NCBI GenBank assembly: GCA_020722405.1
Contig: DYKW01000066.1
Location: 1-9,230, forward strand
From: Anaerolinea thermophila
Lineage (GTDB): Bacteria; Chloroflexota; Anaerolineae; Anaerolineales; DRKV01
DNA length: 9,230 nt
Reading direction: 5' to 3'
This document shows, one piece after another, positions 1 to 6,816 of this stretch. The position numbers and the translations under genes were made by a program. The notes beneath the pieces are model-generated. The model searched no databases. It was not told the DNA's origin and saw only the letters and a list, made by a program, of their open reading frames with translations. Every line of letters begins with the position of its first letter. Within the stretch, counting starts at the first letter, position 1.

Positions 1-24
1 ATACTAACCTCAAGAATGTATGTT

Positions 25-29
25 AGGAG
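25..29 (+). promoter_or_regulatory. Ribosome binding site deciding the acnA start
   Basis: AGGAG lies 5 nt before the ATG at 35. An in-frame ATG at 20 has no purine-rich sequence before it and would place this Shine-Dalgarno motif inside the coding region, so the start at 35 is preferred. No convincing promoter is visible in the 34 bases upstream, so the acnA promoter probably lies outside the window. Confidence 0.75.
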
Positions 30-34
30 CACCT

Positions 35-2737
35 ATGAACCAAGATTACTTCGATACCCGTGATACGCTAAAAACCGCTTACGGCGAGTACGTTTTTTAT
101 CGTCTCGACCGCCTGGAAGCCCAGGGATTGACCAACCTTGCCCGCTTGCCTTTCTCCATCCGCATTATGCTGGAAGGCGTGCTGCGGCAGTGTAACGAAA
201 AGGAAATCACCCGTCAGGATGTCATCAACTTGGCCGGATGGCAGCCGCGCGGCGAACGCAAGAGCATGCCCTATCGCCCTGGGCGGGTGGTGATGCAGGA
301 CTTTACCGGCGTGCCCGCAGTGGTAGACCTGGCAGCCATGCGCGCCTCGATGGCACGCCTGGGCGGCGACCCGAAGAAAATCAACCCTGTCGTACCGGTC
401 GATCTAGTCATCGACCATTCCGTGCAGGTGGATTTTTTCGCCAGTTTAGACGCGTTGCAGCGCAATGCCGAGTTGGAATTTCAGCGCAACCGCGAACGTT
501 ACCAGTTTTTGCACTGGGGGCAAAAAACCTTCGATAATTTCCGCGTTGTCCCTCCAGCCACCGGTATCATCCACCAGGTCAATCTGGAATATCTGGCGCA
601 AGTCGTGCTGGCATCCAAAGAGGGTGACCAAATGGTGGCCTACCCTGATACCCTGGTGGGTACCGATTCGCATACCGTGATGATCAACGGTCTGGGCGTC
701 GTCGGCTGGGGTGTAGGCGGCATCGAAGCCGAAGCCGCGATGCTTGGACAACCTATCGACATGCTGATGCCAGATGTCATTGGGTTCAAATTGTATGGAG
801 AATTGCAGGATGGTGTAACGGCTACCGATTTGGTGTTGACGATCACCCAAATGCTGCGTCAAAAAGGCGTGGTGGGTAAGTTTGTGGAATTTTATGGCCC
901 GGGTTTGGATGCCCTCAGCCTGCCTGACCGCGCCACCATCGCCAATATGGCGCCTGAATATGGGGCGACGATGGGCTTCTTCCCCGTGGATGACGAGACC
1001 CTGCGTTACCTGCGGCTGACCGGACGCCCCGATGAGGTTGTGGCGCGCGTGGAAGCCTATACCAAAGCCCAAGGGCTGTTCCGTACCCCCGATACGCCCG
1101 CCCCCAAATACACCGATACCATGGAACTGGACTTGGGCACTGTGGTGTCCAGCTTGGCCGGCCCGAAACGCCCCCAGGATCGCATTCCGCTCAATCAAAT
1201 GAAGGAGGCCTTCCACAAAGCATTGCAGGCACCGGTGCGCGAGCGCGGCTTTGCGCTTTCCCCCGAACGTATGCAAACCAAGACAACCGTGGGCACCAAT
1301 GGCACAAGCGTCGAAATGGGACATGGCGCCGTAGTGATTGCGGCCATTACTTCCTGCACCAATACATCCAACCCTTCGGTGATGGTTGGTGCCGGTTTGG
1401 TTGCCAAGAAAGCCGCTGAACGCGGGCTGAAGGTCAAACCGTATGTCAAGACCAGTTTGGCGCCCGGTTCACGCGTCGTCACCGAGTATCTCACCAAGTC
1501 CGGCCTGATCGAGCCGCTGGCCAAACTGGGTTTCAACGTGGTGGGTTACGGTTGCACCACCTGTATTGGCAATTCCGGCCCGTTGCCCGGCAAGGTGGTG
1601 GAAGCCATCCAAGGCGCCGATTTGATTGCGTCGGCGGTGCTTTCGGGCAACCGCAACTTCGAGGGCCGGGTGAATCCCCATGTCCAGGCCAACTACCTGG
1701 CCTCCCCGCCGCTGGTGGTGGCCTATGCCCTGGCCGGTACGGTGGATATTGACTTGCAAAATGACCCCTTGGGTACCGACCGCGACGGCAATCCCGTTTA
1801 CCTGCGGGACATCTGGCCCAGCACGCAAGAAGTGATGGAAGTCGTCCGGCAGAACGTGGATGCCGAGATGTTCCGCGAAAAGTATGCCAATGTCTTCACC
1901 GACAACGAGATGTGGAACACCATTCCCAGTCCTAGCAGCGATCTGTACGAGTGGGATCAGGCTTCTACTTACATACAAGAGCCGCCCTTCTTCCTCGACC
2001 TGACCACGGAAGTGCCCGATGTCAAGGAAGTCCACGGTGCCCGTGTGTTGGCGCTGTTGGGCGATTCAATTACCACCGACCACATCTCTCCGGCCGGCGC
2101 CATCCCGATGGACAGCCCGGCTGGCCGCTATTTGATTGAGCACGGCATAGAACCGCGTGATTTCAACTCCTTTGGTTCCCGGCGCGGCAACGACCGGGTG
2201 ATGACACGTGGCACGTTTGGCAACATCCGCTTGAAGAACCGCCTGGTGCCGGGTGTGGAAGGCGGCTACACGCGGCTCTTCCCGGACGGTGAACAGATGT
2301 CCATTTACGATGCGGCGATGAAATACCGCCGGGAGGGTGTCCCGCTGGTGGTCTTGGCCGGTAAGGAATACGGTACCGGCTCCAGCCGTGACTGGGCGGC
2401 CAAGGGCACGTTGTTGTTAGGCGTCAAGGCTGTCATTGCCGAATCCTACGAACGCATTCACCGCTCTAACCTGGTTGGGATGGGCGTCTTGCCGCTGCAG
2501 TTTGTAGACGGGCAGAACATCGAGTCCCTGGGCTTGAGCGGCGAAGAGACTTTCGACATCGCCGGGCTGAATAATGACCTGCAGCCAGGGAGCCGCGTAA
2601 GCGTCACCGCACACAAGGCCGATGGTACCACAGTCCAATTTGAAGCCCTGGCGCGTTTGGATACGGCCATTGAGGTGGAGTACTACCGCAACGGTGGTAT
2701 TTTGCACACCGTGTTGCGCAACATGGCACGCGAGTAG
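35..2737 (+). CDS. acnA: Aconitate hydratase (AcnA/IRP1 type)
   Basis: Cytoplasmic [4Fe-4S] enzyme that interconverts citrate and isocitrate through cis-aconitate in the TCA cycle. The protein is 900 aa, normal for the AcnA/IRP1 class. Visible motifs, numbered from the ATG at 35: DSHT at 211-214 (active-site Asp/His pair); the cluster ligands Cys441 (in SCTNTSNPS) and Cys507 and Cys510 (in YGCTTCIGNSG), with the same 66- and 3-residue spacing as C437/C503/C506 of IRP1; substrate-binding arginines in SGNRNFEGR (R540, R545) and SRRGND (716-717); and the swivel domain from about 665, with GDSITTDHISPAG and the active-site loop GTGSSRDWAAKG (S783/S784, R785). All key residues are present. Large antisense reading frames inside it are side effects of codon bias. 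It ends 86 nt before htpG, with a hairpin between them, so the two are probably separate units. The call is nearly certain; whether it also acts as an RNA-binding apo-protein cannot be seen. Confidence 0.98.
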   Translation: MNQDYFDTRDTLKTAYGEYVFYRLDRLEAQGLTNLARLPFSIRIMLEGVLRQCNEKEITRQDVINLAGWQPRGERKSMPYRPGRVVMQDFTGVPAVVDLAAMRASMARLGGDPKKINPVVPVDLVIDHSVQVDFFASLDALQRNAELEFQRNRERYQFLHWGQKTFDNFRVVPPATGIIHQVNLEYLAQVVLASKEGDQMVAYPDTLVGTDSHTVMINGLGVVGWGVGGIEAEAAMLGQPIDMLMPDVIGFKLYGELQDGVTATDLVLTITQMLRQKGVVGKFVEFYGPGLDALSLPDRATIANMAPEYGATMGFFPVDDETLRYLRLTGRPDEVVARVEAYTKAQGLFRTPDTPAPKYTDTMELDLGTVVSSLAGPKRPQDRIPLNQMKEAFHKALQAPVRERGFALSPERMQTKTTVGTNGTSVEMGHGAVVIAAITSCTNTSNPSVMVGAGLVAKKAAERGLKVKPYVKTSLAPGSRVVTEYLTKSGLIEPLAKLGFNVVGYGCTTCIGNSGPLPGKVVEAIQGADLIASAVLSGNRNFEGRVNPHVQANYLASPPLVVAYALAGTVDIDLQNDPLGTDRDGNPVYLRDIWPSTQEVMEVVRQNVDAEMFREKYANVFTDNEMWNTIPSPSSDLYEWDQASTYIQEPPFFLDLTTEVPDVKEVHGARVLALLGDSITTDHISPAGAIPMDSPAGRYLIEHGIEPRDFNSFGSRRGNDRVMTRGTFGNIRLKNRLVPGVEGGYTRLFPDGEQMSIYDAAMKYRREGVPLVVLAGKEYGTGSSRDWAAKGTLLLGVKAVIAESYERIHRSNLVGMGVLPLQFVDGQNIESLGLSGEETFDIAGLNNDLQPGSRVSVTAHKADGTTVQFEALARLDTAIEVEYYRNGGILHTVLRNMARE

Positions 2738-2761
2738 GCTGTTTGCTAACAAACTTTTTAC

Positions 2762-2793
2762 AGAGATGCGCTACCATTGGGTAGCGCATCTCT
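2762..2793 (+). terminator. Perfect 14-bp hairpin between acnA and htpG
   Basis: AGAGATGCGCTACC (2762-2775) and its exact reverse complement (2780-2793) enclose the 4-nt loop ATTG. Position and strength suggest transcription termination after acnA, but the 3' side is only ATTAGACTAACT, with no U-tract, and neither strand gives a classical intrinsic terminator. A second small hairpin just upstream (GTTTG-CTAA-CAAAC, 2741-2754) is followed by five T at 2755-2759, so the two may act together. Alternatively the long hairpin could stabilise the acnA 3' end or sit in the htpG leader, since it ends 18 nt before the htpG Shine-Dalgarno motif. The hairpin is seen directly; the terminator role is inferred. 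Confidence 0.55.
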
Positions 2794-2823
2794 ATTAGAC
2801 TAACTGGATGTAAGGAGTAGCGT

Positions 2824-4707
2824 ATGAGTGATCAAGTTCCCGTTCAAGAACAACCGTTCAAAGCAGAAATCAAACAATTGCTGAATATCCTCATTCACTC
2901 GTTGTATACCGAGCGCGAGATTTTCTTGCGCGAACTGATTTCCAATGCTTCGGATGCCCTCAGTCGGATGCGTTTTATCATGCTAACCGACCAAAACGTG
3001 CTGGACCCCGAAGCGGAACTGACCATCCGGTTGATGGCTGATTCCGACAAGCGTCTGCTGGTCATCGAAGACACCGGCGTGGGAATGACCTCCCAGGAGT
3101 TGGCAGAAAATTTGGGGACCATTGCCCACTCAGGGGCCCGCGCGTTCCTTGAGGCGGCCCAAAAGGGCGAATCAACCCCCAATTTGGCCGACATCATTGG
3201 GCAATTTGGCGTAGGCTTTTATTCCGTCTTCATGGTGGCCGAGAAAGTCGTCGTTACTTCGCGTTCTTATCGGCCAGAGGCCCAGGCAGCGCGTTGGGAA
3301 TCGCAAGGTGGGGAAACCTACACGCTGGAAACAGCCGAAAAAACTTCGCGCGGTACACGAATCGAGATTTTCTTGAAAGAAGATGCCGCAGAGTTTGCTC
3401 AGGAAGCCCGCTTGCGGGATATTATCCGCCGTTACTCGGATTTTGTAGTCTACCCCATTTACCTGGGGGAGGATGAGACGCCGGTCAATAGCCGCAAAGC
3501 CTTGTGGCGAGAAGCGCCGAACGAGGTCACCGAAGAACAGTACGCCGATTTCTACAAGCAATTCACCCTGGACTTCGAACCACCCCTGTTGCACCTGCAT
3601 GTGCACGCCGATGCCCCTGTCCAGTTGTATGCCTTGCTGTACATCCCCGCCAAGGCCGAGCGCAATATGTTCTCGCTACGCAAGGAAAACGGCTTGAAAC
3701 TGTACGCCCGCAAGGTGCTGATTCAGGAGTACACCAAAGACCTGCTGCCGGAGTATTTGCGTTTTATGCAGGGCGTGGTGGATAGCGAAGACCTGCCCCT
3801 GAACGTCTCGCGTGAAACGATTCAGGCCAATACCGTGGTACGCCAAATCCGCAAGGTGCTGAGCGGCAAAGTGCTGGGCGCACTGCGGGAAATGGCTACC
3901 AAAGACCCCGAAAAGTACGCTCGTTTTTGGGAGACCTTTGGCACTTATCTCAAAGAGGGTGTGGTATCGCAAACCGATGCCCGCGAGCGCGAGAAACTTT
4001 ACCCCTTGTTGCGTTTCCGCAGTACGACTTTCCCCGATCAATGGATTGCTCTGACCGATTACATAGGCCGGATGAAGGGCGGCCAGAAGACCATCTACTA
4101 CCTGCTGGGTGAGGATGCCGACTCCGTGCAGCACAGCCCGCATTTGGATGCTTTTCGAGCGCAGGGCATCGAAGTGCTTCTGCTGACCGAGCCGATTGAC
4201 TCCTTCCTGGCCGTGACGTTGACCGAATACGAGGGCTTCAAGGTGGAGAACGCTGCTTCGGCTGATTTGCCGCGCGCCTCCCAGGAGGATACCGCTCCCG
4301 ATGAGGGATCCGTGCCCGAGGAAGTACAAACGACCTTGCAGCGTTTCCGCGAGACCCTGGGGGAGCGCGTCGCTGACGTGAAGTTCTCGCGCCGCCTGCA
4401 CGATTCCGTGGCTCGCCTGAGCGACCCTGAGGGAGTAACCAATAGCGAAATGCAGCGCGTCTACCGCTATCTGGATAAGGAATACCAGGTGCCCAAGAAA
4501 GTGCTGGAACTCAACCCCCATCATGCCTTGATTCGGCGTTTGGCCGGCTTGCCGGAAGATGACGCGCTGGTGAAAGCGGTCATCGAACAGGTGTATGAAA
4601 GCGCTTTGCTGTTGGAGGGCTTGCATCCCAACCCGGCGAGCATGGTGCAGCGCATTCAGCAGTTGATGGAAGCCGCACTGCCCCCAGCCGCTGAAGACGC
4701 GGCGTAA
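2824..4707 (+). CDS. htpG: Molecular chaperone HtpG (bacterial Hsp90)
   Basis: ATP-driven dimeric cytosolic chaperone that remodels client proteins, typically during heat or other stress. At 627 aa it matches the usual bacterial length (E. coli about 624). Domains in order: an N-terminal GHKL ATPase, about 12-225, with RELISNASDAL (catalytic Glu37, Mg-binding Asn41), DTGVGM (Asp83 contacts adenine) and the GQFGVGFYS glycine-rich lid at 126-134; a middle domain, about 235-480, carrying NVSRETIQ at 327-334, whose Arg330 contacts the ATP gamma-phosphate; an acidic stretch near 487-500; and a C-terminal dimerisation domain, about 505-620. There is no MEEVD tail, as expected in bacteria. AAGGAG at 2812-2817, 6 nt before the ATG, supports the start. 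I find no clear promoter in the gap and no CIRCE-type heat-shock operator. A terminator follows immediately, and the next gene is convergent, so htpG looks monocistronic. Confidence 0.98.
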   Translation: MSDQVPVQEQPFKAEIKQLLNILIHSLYTEREIFLRELISNASDALSRMRFIMLTDQNVLDPEAELTIRLMADSDKRLLVIEDTGVGMTSQELAENLGTIAHSGARAFLEAAQKGESTPNLADIIGQFGVGFYSVFMVAEKVVVTSRSYRPEAQAARWESQGGETYTLETAEKTSRGTRIEIFLKEDAAEFAQEARLRDIIRRYSDFVVYPIYLGEDETPVNSRKALWREAPNEVTEEQYADFYKQFTLDFEPPLLHLHVHADAPVQLYALLYIPAKAERNMFSLRKENGLKLYARKVLIQEYTKDLLPEYLRFMQGVVDSEDLPLNVSRETIQANTVVRQIRKVLSGKVLGALREMATKDPEKYARFWETFGTYLKEGVVSQTDAREREKLYPLLRFRSTTFPDQWIALTDYIGRMKGGQKTIYYLLGEDADSVQHSPHLDAFRAQGIEVLLLTEPIDSFLAVTLTEYEGFKVENAASADLPRASQEDTAPDEGSVPEEVQTTLQRFRETLGERVADVKFSRRLHDSVARLSDPEGVTNSEMQRVYRYLDKEYQVPKKVLELNPHHALIRRLAGLPEDDALVKAVIEQVYESALLLEGLHPNPASMVQRIQQLMEAALPPAAEDAA

Positions 4708-4718
4708 ACAAACCGACC

Positions 4719-4756
4719 TGGGGGCGCCGGGCTGGGGTTCGGCGCTCCCAAATTTT
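4719..4756 (+). terminator. Intrinsic terminator of htpG, between convergent genes
   Basis: TGGGGGCGCCG (4719-4729) pairs with CGGCGCTCCCA (4740-4750) in an 11-bp stem containing one G-T wobble, with a 10-nt G-rich loop (4730-4739). It is followed by AATTTT. The stem is strong but the T-tract is only four bases long. It starts 11 nt after the htpG stop codon and lies 13 nt or less from the 3' end of the minus-strand gene. For that gene there is a weak alternative: a GCCT/AGGC mini-hairpin around its TAG stop followed, on the minus strand, by TTTT (4756-4753 region). Confidence 0.7.
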
Positions 4757-4762
4757 AAAAGC

Positions 4763-5623
4763 CTATGAGGCCGGGGTCTCATCGGCAGGTTTGAGGGGAT
4801 TTTTTGCCGCCTCGCCGTTGCCGCGCTGCCACCAATCCACTCCCTGTAAAAGCAAGCCAACCTGGGTTAGCCCTAACCACACTAAAAAGACCGTCAGCGC
4901 ATTGGCCAGCAAGGCGATCCATCGAGGGAATTGCTGACGGAGCGATGTTATCTGGGCTTGTTGCGCGGCGATGGTCTGGTGGTACTGCGGGAGAGTATCC
5001 AGTACACCTTGCAAATTTTCCTGGATGTCATCCAGTTGCAGCGAGATACTGAGCAGGTTGATTTGCAGCGTGGCAAGATTGGCTTTGCTAATTTGTATCC
5101 CGTTCGAGAGATCGGCTGTCGATTGTGGAATTTGTCCCAGGGCCAATGCGATTTGCCCCAATGAATCGCTGAGCGAAATTTGTGGCTGGTAAGGCTCTCC
5201 CGGTATGAAGGGGATGAGCGTGATAACGCGCAAGGTTTGCTCGATGAGACTTACCCCTTGTTGGGCAGTGTATAGCGCGGCCTGAGTCTCGGTGATAGTG
5301 TGCGGTATTTGTTCGTCGAGTAGAGTTTGGGTTTCTTTTAGAATGGGCTGTGTATCCCCCAGCGTCTGGGCACTGACCTTCAAGGTTTCGTTCACACTTT
5401 GCAAACTGGTATCTGCGGTACACAAGGTGTCTTCGAGTATGCTGAGGGCCTCGTTCAGCGAAGACAGGGTCTCTTGTGCAGTGTCCATTTGTTTCGTGCC
5501 CCAGACTGTGGCCAATGGGCGAACCTGACGGGCGATTACAATGCCGCTGACACTCAACCCAACGCCGGTTAATGCGGTGAGGATGAGCAACATAGCGATA
5601 CTACGGGTAATCCAACGGTGCAT
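4763..5623 (-). CDS. Unrecognised two-transmembrane protein with coiled-coil-like centre
   Basis: 286 aa; I do not recognise a named family. A short basic N-terminus (MHRWITR) precedes a membrane segment at about 8-30. Next comes a Gln/Thr/Ser/Leu-rich region at about 44-232 with frequent hydrophobic spacing typical of coiled coils, broken by a Pro/Gly stretch near 137-148 (IPFIPGEPYQP). A second membrane segment follows at about 235-260 (WIALLANALTVFLVWLGL), then a short polar C-terminus. The pattern suggests two antiparallel helical arms held between membrane anchors, probably on the outside of the cytoplasmic membrane, with both termini inside; the topology is inferred. The reading frame stays open upstream to 6199, but that part would overlap surE antisense. 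The ATG at 5623 has an ideal Shine-Dalgarno motif, so it is chosen. The gene stands alone, convergent to htpG and divergent from surE. Its function is unknown; a structural or envelope role is only a guess. Confidence 0.85.
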   Translation of the reverse strand: MHRWITRSIAMLLILTALTGVGLSVSGIVIARQVRPLATVWGTKQMDTAQETLSSLNEALSILEDTLCTADTSLQSVNETLKVSAQTLGDTQPILKETQTLLDEQIPHTITETQAALYTAQQGVSLIEQTLRVITLIPFIPGEPYQPQISLSDSLGQIALALGQIPQSTADLSNGIQISKANLATLQINLLSISLQLDDIQENLQGVLDTLPQYHQTIAAQQAQITSLRQQFPRWIALLANALTVFLVWLGLTQVGLLLQGVDWWQRGNGEAAKNPLKPADETPAS

Positions 5624-5629
5624 GGCTAT

Positions 5630-5634
5630 CTCCT
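5630..5634 (-). promoter_or_regulatory. Ribosome binding site deciding the minus-strand gene start
   Basis: On the minus strand AGGAG (CTCCT on the plus strand) lies 6 nt before the ATG whose first base is 5623. This supports a 286-aa protein rather than the 478-aa frame that runs back into surE. Confidence 0.8.
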
Positions 5635-5681
5635 GGGGGTAATTGACCGATGACATTGGGGTACGAATATCTTCTATTCTA

Positions 5682-5694
5682 CCCAATAATTGGG
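5682..5694. promoter_or_regulatory. Operator-like palindrome in divergent intergenic region
   Basis: CCCAAT-A-ATTGGG is a perfect 6+1+6 palindrome. The half-site ATTGGGG recurs at 5655-5661. On the minus strand the palindrome abuts a possible -10 hexamer, TAGAAT (plus-strand 5676-5681), where a repressor could act. No good -35 accompanies that -10 at normal spacing, so both the promoter and the operator role are weak inferences. The rest of 5624-5900 holds the surE promoter and leader and nothing else I can support. Confidence 0.3.
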
Positions 5695-5823
5695 GTTTCT
5701 CGTAGAAAAGTGTGATCGTCAATAAAAAGACAGGTTGGACACCTTCACCTAGTACATGCTGTCTGGCGGCTGCGGTTTTTCCTCCATTGGCGGCCATCCA
5801 CCCTGCATTTGGGAAGAAACTTC

Positions 5824-5854
5824 TTGCCAAAGTGTGTTTAAGAACAGGTATAAT
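5824..5854 (+). promoter_or_regulatory. Sigma70-like promoter for surE
   Basis: The -10 hexamer is a perfect TATAAT (5849-5854). The best -35 is TTGCCA (5824-5829), 19 nt upstream, which is slightly long. Transcription would begin near 5861, giving a leader of about 40 nt before the surE ATG at 5901. Confidence 0.6.
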
Positions 5855-5861
5855 ACAAGCC

Positions 5862-5879
5862 TTCGACCTTATTGTCGAA
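5862..5879 (+). other. Small hairpin at the start of the surE leader
   Basis: TTCGAC (5862-5867) and GTCGAA (5874-5879) form a perfect 6-bp stem with the 6-nt loop CTTATT. It begins at the expected transcription start of the promoter above and ends 11 nt before the ribosome binding site. A stem at the very 5' end often protects mRNA from decay. No U-tract follows, so it is not a terminator. Confidence 0.45.
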
Positions 5880-5890
5880 AATTCCCTGCA

Positions 5891-5895
5891 AGGAG
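5891..5895 (+). promoter_or_regulatory. Ribosome binding site deciding the surE start
   Basis: AGGAG sits 5 nt before the ATG at 5901. The open frame continues upstream to 5712, but that stretch contains the promoter, and SurE proteins begin with the short hydrophobic strand leading to NDDG seen from 5901. Confidence 0.85.
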
Positions 5896-5900
5896 TATAC

Positions 5901-6665
5901 ATGCATATTTTGGTCACCAATGATGATGGCGTAACCGCACCCGGCCTATTGGCATTAGCACAGGCGTTGCGTTCTTTGGGTGAGGTAAGTGTGTTGGCCC
6001 CCGATCGCAACTGGTCGGCTTCCGGCCACGTTAAAACGCTGTACCGTCCATTGCGTGTCAAGAAAACGATACTGGCCGATGGCAGTTTTGCATTCGCCAG
6101 CGATGGCGCTCCTTCAGATTGTGTGGCCTTAGCCTTGTTAGGGCTATTGGAGAAAAATGTAGACCTGGTGATTTCAGGCATCAACCCGAATGCCAACATC
6201 GGGTACGATGTTACCTACTCCGGCACAGTGACGGCGGCTATGGAAGCGGCTATTGGTGGGGTACCGGGGATTGCTGTTTCACTGGACTCCCCCGAGAATC
6301 ATCAAGCTGCACTGGATTATTCCGTCGCAGCACGCGTTGGAAAAGAAGTGGCAGCTATGGTCATTGAGCGCGGTTTGCCCAAGGGGACGTTGTTGAATGT
6401 CAATGTGCCCTACCTGTCTTATGATGAAATTCAGGGGATACGCGTCACCCGTCAGGGATTGCGAATATACCGTGATGCGCTGGTGCGGCGCGTTGACCCT
6501 CAAGGGAAGCCGTACTATTGGATTGGTGGTCAGTCCCCTACAGGTGTCCCTGAAGAAGGGACGGATTATGGCGCTCTTAAGGCCGGTTTTGTTTCCATCA
6601 CACCATTACAATTGGATTTAACCGCTTACAACACCTTGCAAGACCTGCAAAAATGGTGGTCCTGA
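5901..6665 (+). CDS. surE: 5'/3'-nucleotidase SurE
   Basis: Metal-dependent phosphatase that removes phosphate from nucleoside 5'- and 3'-monophosphates (EC 3.1.3.5 type activity), a cytosolic stationary-phase or stress-survival enzyme in other bacteria. The 254-aa length is standard. The metal-binding residues are all visible: Asp8 and Asp9 in VTNDDGV, Ser39 in APDRNWSASGH, and Asn95 in SGINPNANIG, followed by the typical TYSGTVTAAMEAA segment at 105-117. The N-terminal half is the Rossmann-like catalytic core; the C-terminal part (about 170-254) would form the oligomerisation arm. In many bacteria surE neighbours pcm, nlpD or rpoS; none of these is here. It has its own promoter and a probable terminator, so it is likely monocistronic. 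The spacing to the divergent minus-strand gene allows shared regulation, but nothing in the sequence proves it. Confidence 0.97.
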   Translation: MHILVTNDDGVTAPGLLALAQALRSLGEVSVLAPDRNWSASGHVKTLYRPLRVKKTILADGSFAFASDGAPSDCVALALLGLLEKNVDLVISGINPNANIGYDVTYSGTVTAAMEAAIGGVPGIAVSLDSPENHQAALDYSVAARVGKEVAAMVIERGLPKGTLLNVNVPYLSYDEIQGIRVTRQGLRIYRDALVRRVDPQGKPYYWIGGQSPTGVPEEGTDYGALKAGFVSITPLQLDLTAYNTLQDLQKWWS

Positions 6666-6693
6666 GTATGAATTGCAGGGTATGTTATTTTTT
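6644..6693 (+). terminator. Probable terminator overlapping the surE 3' end
   Basis: CCTGCAA (6644-6650) pairs with TTGCAGG (6673-6679) across a 22-nt loop that contains the surE stop codon (6663-6665). After GTATGTTA a run of six T follows at 6688-6693. The T-run is good, but the stem is short, the loop long and the gap to the T-run 8 nt, so the assignment is tentative. Confidence 0.4.
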
Positions 6694-6707
6694 GTTGTAC
6701 TTTGCAT

Positions 6708-6736
6708 TTGACGTTGGCATCTCTTAAATGTATAAT
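6708..6736 (+). promoter_or_regulatory. Near-consensus sigma70 promoter of the PATAN-GTPase operon
   Basis: TTGACG (6708-6713), a 17-nt spacer and TATAAT (6731-6736) match the consensus in 11 of 12 positions at optimal spacing. Transcription should start near A6743, giving a leader of about 74 nt. This is the best promoter in the window and suggests strong, housekeeping-type expression of the three downstream genes. Confidence 0.85.
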
Positions 6737-6807
6737 CTTCTCAACTCGTTATCGCCCGACGTGGAAATAGTGTTGGGATTTCAAAATTACTATACTTGGA
6801 CTTATTT

Positions 6808-6811
6808 GAGG
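6808..6811 (+). promoter_or_regulatory. Ribosome binding site deciding the PATAN gene start
   Basis: GAGG, 5 nt before the ATG at 6817, argues for that start over an in-frame TTG at 6796. The TTG would add only seven residues and has no purine-rich motif before it. The DUF4388 domain pattern also begins naturally at MALKGNL. Confidence 0.65.
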
Positions 6812-6816
6812 TTTAC

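Noticed and set aside
4..26. Possible 5-bp stem CTAAC/GTTAG that could mask part of the acnA ribosome binding site (IRE-like control considered)
   Set aside because: Five base pairs with a 13-nt loop is expected by chance; there is no IRE-type bulge or CAGUGN loop.
446..1324. Long antisense open frame (292 codons) inside acnA
   Set aside because: It lies wholly opposite a gene with unmistakable aconitase motifs, has no ribosome binding site or recognisable domain, and its residue bias (His, Gly, Gln) is what reverse reading of G/C-rich codons gives.
1469..2035. Antisense open frame (188 codons) in acnA
   Set aside because: Same reasoning: opposite conserved Cys507/Cys510 coding sequence, with no start signals.
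3676..4860. Long antisense open frame (394 codons) opposite htpG
   Set aside because: It overlaps htpG, the terminator hairpin and the end of the minus-strand gene, and the translation has no family features. It is a shadow of htpG codon usage.
5712..5900. 63-residue N-terminal extension of SurE
   Set aside because: The region contains the surE promoter, leader hairpin and ribosome binding site, and the SurE family starts at the strand leading to NDDG.
5624..6199. N-terminal extension of the minus-strand gene to a 478-aa protein
   Set aside because: It would run antisense through the first 300 bases of surE and bypass an ideal AGGAG-ATG at 5634-5621. The extension shows no domain or signal sequence.
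6755..6777. Stem CCCGAC/GTTGGG in the PATAN gene leader, considered as a riboswitch element
   Set aside because: Only six pairs including a wobble, with an 11-nt loop; no further conserved riboswitch features, and it leaves the start region unpaired.
6791..6796. TATACT as an internal -10 just before the PATAN gene
   Set aside because: No acceptable -35 at 15-19 nt upstream; the 6708-6736 promoter is far better.
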